The notes beneath the pieces are model-generated. The model did no database searches and was not told the DNA's origin. It saw nothing but the letters and a program-made list of their open reading frames with translations. DNA of 64,000 bases from positions 1,125,650-1,189,649 of the forward strand of contig BFEA01000206.1 of assembly GCA_003427395.1 (NCBI GenBank), given 5' to 3'. The translations under genes were made by a program, and so were the position numbers. Origin of the DNA: Chara braunii (taxonomy: Eukaryota; Streptophyta; Charophyceae; Charales; Characeae). Below, one piece after another: positions 22,701-34,443 of the stretch; positions within the stretch are counted from its first letter, which is position 1, and every line of letters starts with the position of its first letter.

Positions 22701-24139
22701 TACGTACACTTTAAACATTTAGTTCATCTAAATATATATAATATATATATAAATATAGATGAGTATGAGGGTTTATTGTCCATACACTTAAAGTTAATTT
22801 GGTAATCGGTATGTGTTGTATAGCAAACCCTTTTTGGTTACTTCGATTCAAGATCTCACTAGTTTTTGCTCGATCCTACGAGGATCGTCTTCCGTTGTCT
22901 TTTGATAACAAGTCGGTTCACGATTCAAATTCAAACTTATTCTCGATACTTAACCTAAGGCCTTAACCCTTGTGTATTTAATTATTTTTTTGAGTTTTTA
23001 CCCGAACTTTTATTAAATGGTCATTTACAAAAAATTGAGTGCTTTATTTTGAAAGGTTTGACAAAGGCAGAGGTTTGTGTCAATAAGGCAATGGGTGTGA
23101 GTGCAGATAGTGGTTGAAGTTGACCTCGTCTAGGGTGTGGTTGTAGATATTATATCTGTGGTGTGATTGCCAGTATGTTTTACGAGTTGAAATCCGAATT
23201 CGACTTTGTATGCAATCATGTCTATATTTTGAAGGGAGTCACACTTTGATTGTGAGAGTGTTCACCTCGTGTCTTGTAACCCTGTTTTAGTTACATTTTG
23301 TGTAACCGAGCGACGTACTGTAACCGTGCGTAAGGATTGAGCAGACTCGTACTGAGAGAGAAGGGGGATCCCCTTTTATTCTTGCTTATCATATTTGTAT
23401 AGTTGGACGTTGACGTCCGTAGTGACTGTAAAAATATAACCCCTTGACTTGTCTAAAGGTCTTCGGAGATGGAGCCTCGTCCCATATGTCAAAGGCGCAT
23501 CGCTGCCACAAAGAGTTGAAGCACGCCTATCAGTCAATCGCGCAGGGTGCAAAATATGATAGGTCTTCTAATCACCCTCGCGATTGTCTAACGTCACGAG
23601 ATTAACCTCTCAAGATGCGTATCAGCCGATACTTGAGTGTAAAAAATGATTCTCGAAATCATTAAGGATCATGCGGTCATAGGTAGCATATAATACGTCA
23701 TCTTTGTGTCTGCTTATATATCCACGTATGGCTAGTCGATATAACCAAGCCTACGTCACCACAACATTTAATAAGAGTCTCAAGCACGACACCCACGTAT
23801 TTCGTTGTGAAAAGGTTATGGGTCGGATATGAAAAAGGGACTAGGCAGAATTTACATACAAAGTCTGGTTTATTTTTTTGATGCATGTGGTGTTGTTAGA
23901 CGGACCGTCCTGGTCAACTGACGCAGAGTCGAGCTTAGGAGATCAACCCCCCACTCATGGTCAATAGACCATGAAAAATTCATCGAAAGGAGTAGTGAAG
24001 CTTGCGAATGAAATATTACAGAATTCGCTAAAGCAGATTACCAAAATCAGTGCTTAAGTTTAACGAAAAAAAAAAAAATATTTATGAATTCATTTTTTTT
24101 CAACACCGGGAGATATTTTTTAAATCTTACTTAGTCGTT

Positions 24140-24775
24140 TTTTAAAGTTATTTCCCGATGTGGTTTCAGTGTTTCTGTTACCAAAAGCACATTTCGGGAT
24201 TTCAAAATTCTACTTAGGCATTTTGGAAGGTTATATCCCTACATCATCTCAGTGTTTTGGTACCAAAGACGCACTTCGGGATTTTGACGTTTTACATGGG
24301 CATTCTGAACGGTTATATCCCCAAGTGATTTTGGTGTTGCAATATCGAAAACACTTCAGGATTTTGATATTTCACTTACTTATTTTTTTAAGTTATTTCC
24401 CGACATGGTTTCGGCGTTTCGGTACCAAAAACGCACTTCGGAATTTTATAGTTTTACCTAAACATTTTGAGAGGTTAAATCCCGAAGTGGTTGATGTTTT
24501 GATATTGAAAACGCATTTCGGGATTTCGGTGTTATACATAGTCGTTATTTTCTGAAGTGGTTTCGGTGTTTCAGTACATGAAATGCACTTTAGAATTTTT
24601 TTTTTTTACTTAGTCATTTTTCGAAAGTTATATCTCGAAGTGGTTTCGGTGTTTCCTTACCGAAAACGCACTTTGGGATTTCGGTCTTTTACTAAGGGCA
24701 TTTTAAGAGGTTATATGGTGAAGAGCTTTGGGCGTTTTGGTATTTTAAAAGCACTTTGGTACTAAAGAAATACTT
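24140..24775 (+). repeat. ~80-bp tandem repeat array, forward orientation
   Basis: About eight diverged units carrying GGTTATATCCCGAAGTGG, TTTCGGTGTTTCGGTACC and GCACTTCGGGATTT in fixed order. The same family appears reverse-complemented at 26.31-27.65 kb. Confidence 0.8.
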
Positions 24776-24967
24776 AAAACCAACAGTTGGCGCATGCATT
24801 ACAGATATGAAGAGTTGAGAGCACATAACAAGGATTTTTTTTTTTTCGAGCAAAACTATAGTCGAATAGAAGGACTCCTATGTGTGTGTTGTGTGTGTCT
24901 GTTTGTTTCTGTGTATGTATGCTTGTGAAAGAGAGGTAGACAGACACAAACACAAACAAACAAACAT

Positions 24968-24970
<3 letters not shown>

Positions 24971-25047
<77 letters not shown>
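24971..25047. repeat. (AG)n microsatellite
   Basis: About 38 nearly perfect GA units. Confidence 0.95.
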
Positions 25048-25049
<2 letters not shown>

Positions 25050-25555
25050 GCACAAAGATATGTTCACCAATTTGTACATTTGGTGGCAGGTGGGACATGT
25101 GCTTTTACGTTTTCACTTTACTATTTTAACTTTGAAATGTTAATCTTCGTGTCACCAGCCTGTAATCATTTTATTTTGGTGTTAAGCTATATTACTAAAT
25201 CCGTTCGAAACATGAACAATTTCTTTATATAAAAGTAATAATTTGGTGCCAGTTCTTTATTGTATTCTACTTCGTTTTCTAAAGTATGAATGCTCATCTT
25301 TATGTTTTTTGCATATGTCTTAGGTTTGTTATTGATCGAGACTCAGATTATTTCACATCTGCTTACTCATGCTTTTATTCTCATGAGTGTTTTTGCTTAC
25401 ACGTATTCTTCTGAACGTGAGAGCACGCTGCTGGTTCGTGTCCTTGTGCTCTTGCCTTTTCACATGTGTTTGCAGGGTGTGAAAAAACGTAAGCACAAAG
25501 ACGTCGACCAACAATGGTCGCTCATGATAAAAAATAGTTCGGGCATCTATGTTTG

Positions 25556-25558
<3 letters not shown>

Positions 25559-25621
<63 letters not shown>
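25559..25621. repeat. (CT)n microsatellite
   Basis: About 31 CT units. It lies in opposite strand sense to the GA run at 24.97 kb. Confidence 0.95.
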
Positions 25622-25622
<1 letters not shown>

Positions 25623-26309
25623 GAGATGATGTACATCCACACATAATTGAAACCCCCGTAGTGTTATTATTATCATTTTTTTCGAAACCCGGTATTGATC
25701 CGTTAGAGGACGTGATATGAGCAACCCCCTGTACCAATACCGCTTTCGGGTAGCTCCACTCTATAGGTAGGGAGTAGCATCTGTTGGAACCGAGTTTAGT
25801 ATCATTGAACAGCCCATTGCAACTTCAACATTCGATGCCTCCTTGCTATCATTTGTTGCACTTGTCTATTTTTTTTTTAATGGAAAAAAACAAAAACAAA
25901 AGCCTTGTATTTTAATACTGGTACGTAAGTATTGAAAGTCGTTGGACTATGACGATAGCGAAACAACACCTTATGTGCATGCTTATAGTTTAAATGTGTG
26001 CCAACTTTAGGACCACATTTTTCTCCCCCTTCCTGTTTGAAAATATTCAAAAAATTTCCAGCACGATAACTCCTACTCAATATTAGTCAGTTACCACCCA
26101 CTTCATAATTTTATTTTTTTGTAACAAGCAAAGTCCACTCTTTGCAGGACCATGAGAATTCTTAAAGTGAATTTATTAATTCCCACTCCCCTCACTATTT
26201 AAAATTTTAATCAAAAATTTTACTTTTTTGTTTTGTTTGTTATTTTTATCATTTTTTTTTTTACAATTAAAAAAAATCATATTGTTTGATTTTTTTTCTT
26301 AAAATTAAA

Positions 26310-26984
26310 AAAAAAACTAAGTAAACATCGAAAATTATGAACTGTTATTCGATACCAGAACACCGAACAAATTTTGGGATACAGATTGAGAATGTAAATA
26401 CCGAAATCCTGAAATGTAATTCGGTACTGAATATACTTCGAGATACAGATCTCTAAACTGTCAAAGCGAACACCGAAAATCCGAAAGTGTAATTCAGTAT
26501 GGAAACACCGAATATACATCGGGATATAAATCCCGAATTGATAGAAACTATGCTAAGTAAACAAAGAAAATCTTGAAGTGTAATTCGATGCCGAAACACC
26601 GAATATACTTCAGAATACAAACCTCAAATAGATAGAAGATATACTAATGAAATACCGAAAATCTCGAAGTGCGATTCAGTTCTGAAACATCGAATGTACT
26701 GCGGGATATAAAATATTTAAATAGACAAAGTAAACACTGAAAATCCTGAAGTGTAATTCGGATCCGAAACATTGAATATATTTCAAGATAGAAATATATA
26801 AATTAACAAAGTAAACACTGTAATTCTTGAAGTGTAATTCGGTACGGAAAAAACTAATATACTTCATAATATAAAATTTATAAATGATAGAAAAAATATT
26901 CATAAAATGGAGGTTCCAGACGGACCGCTCGGATCACCCTATTTTCAAGGGCGGCCCTACCGTGCAAGGATCGGGGAAGGTCCA

Positions 26985-27020
<36 letters not shown>

Positions 27021-27655
27021 AATATTATGTAAAAAATTAAATTAAACAACGTTTGCCTCAAGATGACATCAATTTTTTTTATTAAATTTCAAATAAAAAA
27101 TTTAATTAAAAAATCATCTTTATTTTTTTAGTTTTTTGGCCCGGTCGGGCACGTGGACCTAGGCTACTCTGGTAGCCTAGAAAAAAACATAAAAAAAAAC
27201 TCATAGTGTAATTTGGTACCGAAACACCAAATATACTACGAGATATAAATCTTTAATTGATAGAAAATATACTACGTAAATACAAAAAATCTCAAAAAAT
27301 CCCAAAGTGTAATTCGGTACCGAAAAACCGAATATAATTCAGGATATAACTCTTTAAAATCACAAAGCTAACACCGGAAATCCCAAAGTGGAATTCGGTA
27401 CCTAAACATCGAATATACTTCGGGATATAAATCTTTAATTGATATAAAATATACTAAGTAAACAGTGGAAATCTCGAAGTGAATCCGATACCGAAACACC
27501 GAATGAACTTCGGGATATAAATCTTTAAATTGACAAAATAAATAATGAAAATCCCGAAATATTTGGTATCGAAACAACAAATATATATCGAGATATAAAT
27601 CTTTAATGGATAGAGAATATACTAAGTTGACACCGAAAATCCAGGAGTACAATCT
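26310..27655 (-). repeat. ~80-bp tandem repeat array, reverse orientation
   Basis: Diverged units with CCCGAAGTGTAATTCGGTAC, CGAAACACCGAATATACTTC and GGGATATAAATC in fixed order. This is the reverse complement of the array at 24.14-24.78 kb. It is interrupted at about 26930-27185 by a foreign segment. Confidence 0.8.
26930..27185. mobile_element. MITE-like insertion inside the array
   Basis: The tandem array stops at about 26930 and resumes at about 27190. The insert has GC-rich ends (GGGCGGCCCTACCGTGCAAGG left; GGCCCGGTCGGGCACG and GTAGCCTAG right) around an A-rich/T-rich core that includes about 30 consecutive A. The ends are partly inverted-complementary, as in a small non-autonomous DNA transposon, but I could not align a clean terminal inverted repeat or target duplication. 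Confidence 0.35.
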
Positions 27656-27659
27656 AGTG

Positions 27660-27690
27660 TCGGTGCAAATACCCTTACAAGGGTATCCAC
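27660..27690. repeat. Dispersed palindrome, copy 2
   Basis: Carries ATACCCTTACAAGGGTAT with flanks resembling copy 1 at 11.4 kb. It begins TGTCGGTGCAAA and lies exactly where the ~80-bp array ends, so it may be the edge of an inserted element. Confidence 0.65.
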
Positions 27691-28171
27691 CCTTATTTTT
27701 GCAAGTGACAAAAAATAAGTTTGGTTCAAAGTCTGAGTACACCGAGTGAGTCGTGGTTATGTTCTGGTTACGCCGACTAAGTGGTTCACTAGAAATAGAG
27801 AGTATGTGGGTTCGTAGGCCTGAGGCGCACGTGTTCTCTTTTCTTGTTGATGATTGTAAAGTCGACGTGGTTACCAGCCAAATTTTTGTTTTTGATTTAA
27901 ATAAGGATTAAAAATTTTCGTCTTTTGATTGTTACGCTTTACCACGAAATGAACGCTCTTGCGAAGGACGGGATCGGCGGAAATATGGCCTTGAGTAATG
28001 GTCAGAGTGTGTGAGGGAACAGATCACGGGCGGGGTCGCCGCACGGTGGGAGCGGGGATTGACAATAGTGGAATTAGCTGATGGGTCGAGGTGTGGCTCT
28101 GAAACGCTTCAGTACACCTGTGTGCCGCGTGGTACGCGCTTATATACATTACCTTTAGTGCTAGAACCAGC

Positions 28172-28200
28172 CTTGGGCCTAACACAATTGGTTACGGTGT
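28172..28200 (+). repeat. Partial tRNA-like SINE head (A box only)
   Basis: GGGCCTAACACAATTGGTTACG resembles the A-box region of the heads at 12754 and 13050. No B box follows at normal distance; a B-box-like GAGTTTGAACTCTG lies near 28462, which could mean an insertion split the element (inference). Confidence 0.35.
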
Positions 28201-31200
28201 CGGACTTTCTTAAAGGAAATTCAAGGATTGGGGTCAGCGGACGACGATGGAGGAGGATTGGAGCGGCGTGGAGAAAGCAAGGGGTCGAGGGCCCATGGTT
28301 TTGCTGTATGCGGGGCCGACACGGTGGTAGTTGTTATTAAATTTCTCTTACTATTATTATTATTGCAATCACAGTTGTTTTTATTTTTGCCTTCCCCAAG
28401 TCGGTTGCGATACTGGATTTGGGGGTTGGAGATGGGACTGGCGACGTTTGACTTAGATGGTGTGAGTTTGAACTCTGGGCCTATGTACTGACGACATCGA
28501 GGCAGTCGGGGACCTGGAACGCATGCCTCTTTTTGGTGGGCCCGTCTGGGTTCCTACGTGTTCGACATGTTTGCAAAATTCCTCTATCCTGTCCGTCTTG
28601 AAACATGGATCGAGGAGTTCAATGTGCACACGGGGGGTTAGGTGATCTAGCCCGCGAGGTGGAAGGAACTTGAGTGGCGGGGACTTTTGCGGGCGCACCA
28701 CCCGTCAATTGGTGATTGTGGTGAGGAGCTTGAGTGTGAGCATGCCGAAGGGACCCGACAAATGACGAACTATGTCTCGGTCTAGCAGCCTAGGGCGCAG
28801 TAGGGCGGGCCGCAGGTTGCCTGAGACCAGTCCGATGGAATCCTTCCCCACTCCAGACCTCAAAGTTCTCACTTGAATGTTTGCTACTACCACCAAGATC
28901 TGCGTCGGGCCCGCCTTATCAAGACTCACGCTATAAATTTGCAATAGTGTCACGCCCTCGATCCCTCGACCTGCGGTGAGAGAGGGGGGGGGTGTGAGTA
29001 TGCTCGTTGGGGGCCCGAAAGGCGGAGCGATCCATAAGATACTTAGGGGAGGGGTCGTAGCGCTGCTGCTACGTCCGGTTCGTCCAACGGACTTGGGTCG
29101 AGAGGTGAAAAAATAATCACACTGCCTAATAATTGACTCCCTCTGAAGTTCGTCAGGATAGTTACAATCGTCATCCTCGGTTTCGTTATCGCCCGCTCAT
29201 TCGCCCGCTAACGCCAAACTTCGACCACGCAGCCGAAGATCGCACAAAACTTACCTGATCCTTGACGAAACTTGGCAAGGGAAAGTGTGATTTGGAGGTT
29301 AACACCAGACTAATCAAATGGTAGTATAAAAATTCAAGCTCAAAAGTTAGGTTTTGTGCTATATCGACTAGGGGTTGCACTAGTAAAGAGAAAATTTCGA
29401 AAGGAGAATGTATCTTTCTGCATTCTAGCGGAAGATTCATCCAAATTTTTGCTCTGCCTATCGATGAAAGTACCACGAGGATAGTCGGGGGTTGGATACG
29501 CACCTGTTGATTGATGCGATGCTCATCCTATTGAGAGAGTTAACCTCTCTCTATCTCTCTGCGTGCGTGGCTGGGAAGCAGTATATATTCCAGTATTCTT
29601 CTGGAAGATTCATTCCAATTTTGCACATTTTATTCGATCGGGGTAGCGAGAAAGCGGCCCGTGGAGTTGGAGACTTACTTGCTGCCCGAACGCAGCTCAT
29701 CCCGGTCGGAGTGTTGGACCGAGGAGGGGGTCGAGGATTGTAGACTTACCTGTTGGTTGTTGTGCTATGTCTACGGGCCTTCTGCCATTGGCCTCTATAT
29801 TTGCTTTCTGCACCCGCTGCCTGGGTGCTCGTCGCAGACTGCTCTCCCTATGTCGTCGGGAGTTGCCCACCTAGCTACGACTATTATTGCAACTAGAGGG
29901 CGGACGGGTGCATCAGGAAACATGGAAGATTGAGGGCACCGAGAAAGAGCGGGAGAAGAGAAGCACTTACATGAAGTATACCGTCCTCTCGCTTAGTGGG
30001 AGGATGTATTCTCAAGTTTCTCGCAAGGTGGTTAGTAAGGGGATGCAATCGTAACAAGGCACACATATCAGGGCTTAAGGATGAGTAAACAACAAGAGAC
30101 GGTGTGTGGTCGGCGACAAGCGGTGGGGTGGCGCAGTCACAGGGATTGCTTAGTGAGCAAAATGAGACTAAGGATAATAGGCGAAAGGGGGGGCAAAATA
30201 CCATTGTTTCGATACTGCCATGGAAAGGATCATCATCAGTCCATTTTATGGTTGATATATGAGGGACTGCAGCTAGTTAAGTTGTTGGTGCTTCAGTTGG
30301 TGAACTGCTCGTTCATCCTGAAAGACGAACGCTGCGGTTGGTACATTTACTGTGACTGGGCGTGGTTCGTTGACTGTGCATAGAGTTGCTACGGTTGCTA
30401 TGCCCCATCACATGGAACTATTATCCCTCTTATTAACCATGTATGACTACATATATCGTGTTTGGCTGCTGCGCACGATTGTTGCCGACGCCAATCCAAT
30501 AGAACTACCATATCGGTACTGCGTTCGGATAAAGTACGAGGGTGTACTCTATTTATTTGAAAGTAGTTATTCTAGGTTGTGTAACGTGGGTCCGCTAAAG
30601 GTTGGAGTCGACGGTTTGAAGGTGGCTTTAGGCTTCTGCAAGGAGATCACTGTTGTGGTTTAGAGGGTCGTCAGGGGAGTCAACAACTGGTGGTTTAGTT
30701 TTAGTTGACCATGCCGATGCACACGATGACCACCATTGCGGGACCCTCAAACGCATAAAGGAATGAATGCCCGCTCACGCGGATCTGAGTCATCATTCTG
30801 GGATCTGAATGACTAAATTGTCCTCCTTCCCTTCTTACTCCCAATCTAGTCCATTGGTTTGGAGTGGAAGGCGGCAGACAAGTTTGTAAGTAATCCGTGC
30901 TAAGGCCTCCGTAGGAGGTTCGCCCTATCGATTGTGTCGGAACCTATGTGAGGTTCTTGAGGCAGGGAACTTAGCGGTAATTCTTCGGAAACTGAGCGGT
31001 ACTTCTTCCGGTCCTTCCATAAACCCAGTAAAAACCGTTATCTATGCATCTGGTTATAGTTTGACTGAGCATACTTATTCCATCCCTATTGAATTTATGT
31101 TTCACTTTTTAGGACTTAAATCTGGATTAGGTATAGGAATCCATGCGCAATCTCGGTTTCATTTTTGTTGTTGGTCTGAATTCAAATTGAAAAGGGATTT

Positions 31201-31638
31201 GGAGGAAGGCAGAAGTTAGGTGGTTCTGCTTGCAATTGAATGGTCACTAAGGGTTGGGCTTTGTTTCTACGTTGAAAGACAGTGTTATGTTTCATTTTGA
31301 CTGCTTGGAGGATCAGACTTTGTTCCTAAGTCGGATGGTCTCGTTATTTCGACTTGAAAGGGTTGCCTGTGATTGCAGTTTCTGTGACCAAGCTTTGTTT
31401 CTAAGTTGAATAGTTTGGTCGCCGTCGTTTACTTTGAGTTTTTTAAGTAAGACTGGACTTTATTCCTGAGTTGCATGACCCAATCTTTTTATATTTCCTT
31501 TAAAAAAAAAAAAAAAAGGTTTAACCTCTGTTTCTAAGTTAATTGGCTCAAACTACCTTTTGTTTATTCTGAGTTTTAAGTTCAATAATTTTGTTTCGAA
31601 CCACTCATATAACAAAATCAATGAAGAATTTTAGATAC

Positions 31639-32425
31639 CAGGGTTACTTGACCGAACGTTCGCAGGGCCCCAGGCTGGCCCCCAAACGTTCGGGCGTTCG
31701 GGGTCCCGTTCGGGGGCCGAACAATTCAAATTACAGCCCGCGCCTAAAAACAATCCGGAGGCTGAAATAAGTTTTTTTTTTCTGAATTTTTTTTTTTTAG
31801 TTCTCTATGATGTACCCTACACGCCTATAAATTTTGAAGTCATTCTTCTAAGCAAAAACAACATTAAAAATCCTCAAAGATGGGGGTGTCAAAACATGCC
31901 CGCCCACTCACTATTTTGTTTTTGTTTTCACTTTTATTTTTTTTTTTCACTTTATTTTTGGGCCTAAACAATTTTATTATTTTTTTAAACTTTTTTCAAT
32001 GAGCTATTAATTATGTAAACTACATATCAATAAATTTTCAGGGCATTTGGCAATGCCAAAAAATAATTAAAAATCGGCAAAGATGGCGGCGTCGAAAAGG
32101 TGCTTGGCACACTCACTCATTTTAATTCTCTTTTTATTTTTTCTTATTTTTATCATAGTTTTTATTTTCTGTATTTGATTTTTAATTTAAATTTGGTAAA
32201 GAATTTGGTTACAGTGCCCACACAAATGTTGTTTAGTTTATTTTATCCAAAANNNNNNNNNNNNNNNNNNNNNTTTTTTTCGAAATTCTTTGAAAACATT
32301 TTTTTTTTTTTTTTTTTTTTTTTGTCCGCATTCGGCTCGAACGGCGGAACACCTTTTGAAGGGATCCCGTACGTTCGGGCGTTCGGGTTCAAGCGTTCGG
32401 CCCATCCCGAACGCCGGCAACCCTG
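31639..32425. mobile_element. hAT-like non-autonomous DNA transposon (contains the N gap)
   Basis: The left end reads CAGGGTTACTTGACCGAACG and the right end, reverse-complemented, CAGGGTTGCCGGCGTTCGGG. CAGGGTT-type termini and GC-rich subterminal repeats (CGTTCGGG words on both sides) are typical of hAT elements. The flanking octamers TTAGATAC and ATCTATAC match at five of eight positions, compatible with an eroded 8-bp target duplication. The interior has no transposase ORF but holds an imperfect ~200-bp direct repeat (AAAGATGG-GG-GTC near 31877 and 32078). Twenty-one Ns lie inside. Confidence 0.6.
32253..32273. other. Assembly gap (21 N)
   Basis: A run of 21 Ns followed by poly-T, inside the hAT-like element. 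The true length of missing sequence is unknown. Confidence 1.
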
Positions 32426-34360
32426 ATCTATACTCTATTATTATTATACTTTATAAACATGTTAATCAAACTTTGGTTCTAAACTTACCATAATGAAGAT
32501 GGTACTAATTAAAAATAATAATTGGTGGTACGACGGGGCAAGCAGAACTTTGTTTCAAAGTTTTGCAAACCTAAAACTCCAGTAAATTAGTTCGACATCC
32601 TATAGACTCTTGGTGGAACGGACCACTTCGTGTTTGCAACTGTTTTTGATCCAACTCAATCGAATGAGATTGATCTGGCGCCGCTGCCACTTCGTGGCTT
32701 TGGACATGTAAGAGTTGTACAAAACCCAATTGTCTCGATATTTATTACCGTGAAAACCAAATAAAGTTTTTTCTCAGGGAAGTTCGTTCAATTTTATACT
32801 ACCTTAAAAAATTAAGATCATAAAAATATATATAACTTAATACTTAAACTTTTCAGAGCGACTGAGCGTTGTTTCTAAGTTGAATGACCTAGTCACATAC
32901 CCAAAAGAAGAGAAAAGTACTACTGCCCTATGTTTTTGTATATTCATATATTCAATGGCAAAGCTAGACTTCGTGCCTAAGTTGATTGGTCCAGCTTTAC
33001 GCCTTATGTAAGCTGGGTCAAAAACGATTAATTATTTACGGACTATGAACTATTGTTAACAAGGTTTTATCAGTCTAGTTTTTATAGGTAGTTTTTTAGA
33101 TACTCCCCACGTACTGGAGATGTAGGAGTTAGTTCAATTTCTGTATTATCTGAGTTAAATTTATTTTATTTAGTTTAGTTTTTTCATTTTCTGATATCAT
33201 TTGTTTTACTTGGCTTTATATAAATTTTGGAAATATACCTTTGCTACCAAAAACACTTTCAAAATTTCTACAAAACCAAGGTGTTAGACTAATTTTGACT
33301 TTCAAATTTCAACTTTGGTTTAAGTTTTATGAATGACTTAGTATAAATATGAAAAACCGTATTTTATAGGGGAAGTGTTGTTCGACTGTTTGCTCATTCA
33401 ACAAGTTTGACACATTTAGATGTTAGATAAATTCTCGATTAACACTTCTCTACAGAAAATGTTACTGAAATATTTAAAAATCTAAACAGTTAGTTAAATT
33501 TTGTTTTGAAAGAATTCAAATTTTGTATCGAGTTCATATATGACTTAGTATAAATCTAAGAAATTCACTTCTCTGAAGGAGATGTTGCCAAAAATGTTAA
33601 TAAGCCAGAAAGACAAAATTTTACTCTCTCGTGTTTCGAACAATTTTAATTTTTATATTCGAGTGAATATAAATAATAAAAGGGTAATTTTTTGATGAAA
33701 AACGCTGCTGAAAGTTTCTCAGTGTCGATGAGCTATTTTTTTTTAATAAGAAAGATTCGGGCAATCCACCCTTAATAGGGAAAATGCTGTAAAACCCCTT
33801 CTTTTCCCTGAGCATTTGCTCAAAAATATATTCAGACTTAGCTATGTGAAGGACTCGATTGAACATGATATGATGGTTTATTCTCCATACACTTATAGTT
33901 CAATTTTGGGGCTTGACCTGTGCTGTGGTACAGGTCCTCTTCGACCACTTCAATCTCAAGTTGATTCGACAAGGATAATCTTCTATTATCACTGATACCA
34001 CATCCGTTGTCGATTCGTCGATTTACGACTTAACTGTAACTCATTCTCGCCACTCAACCGAAAGGCTTTAACCCATGTGGTTTGAATTGTTGCGACGAGG
34101 TTTGAGTATTCTATTATGAAAGGTTGGACAAAGGTTGAGACTAGTTTGACTAAAGCAAGGGGTATGAGTGCAGAAAGTGGTTGAGGTTGGCCCCGTGTAA
34201 TGCATGAACTTTTTGTTGAACCTTTGATGTGATTGCAGGTATGATTCTGGTTCAGAGTCTGGATTTGACTCGTCCGCGATCACATATATATATTTCCAAA
34301 TGAAATCACATTGTGATTGTGAGAAGTGATGAACTCACGTTTTATACCGCCCTCTCTCTC

Positions 34361-34364
<4 letters not shown>

Positions 34365-34441
<77 letters not shown>
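34365..34441. repeat. (TA)n microsatellite
   Basis: About 38 TA units, preceded by a short CT run. Confidence 0.97.

Positions 34442-34443
<2 letters not shown>

Larger units (their letters stand above)
19780..24000 (+). repeat. Long dispersed repeat, copy A
   Basis: Several blocks here recur in the same order and orientation at 29.4-35.1 kb: about 21668-21800 (matches 30840-30970), 22080-22700 (matches 31220-33020), 22758-23000 (matches 33878-34100) and 23037-23860 (matches 34115-35090). The clearest shared text includes GAGTGCAGA-AGTGGTTGA, CCCCTTGACTT and GCCGAT-CT-GAGTGT. The copies are strongly diverged. No ORF with a recognisable transposon domain exists, so a non-autonomous element or an old segmental duplication are both possible. 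Confidence 0.7.
24776..26300. other. Gene-free spacer between the two arrays
   Basis: Holds an (AG)n run on the left and a (CT)n run on the right, plus AT-rich sequence with poly-T/poly-A runs. No gene was recognised. Confidence 0.5.
27656..29400. other. Gene-free region with a palindrome and a SINE-like head
   Basis: Contains the second copy of the ATACCCTT palindrome (about 27664-27690), a tRNA-like A box near 28178 and unassigned sequence. Short ORFs (up to 109 codons) have no recognisable family. Confidence 0.45.
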
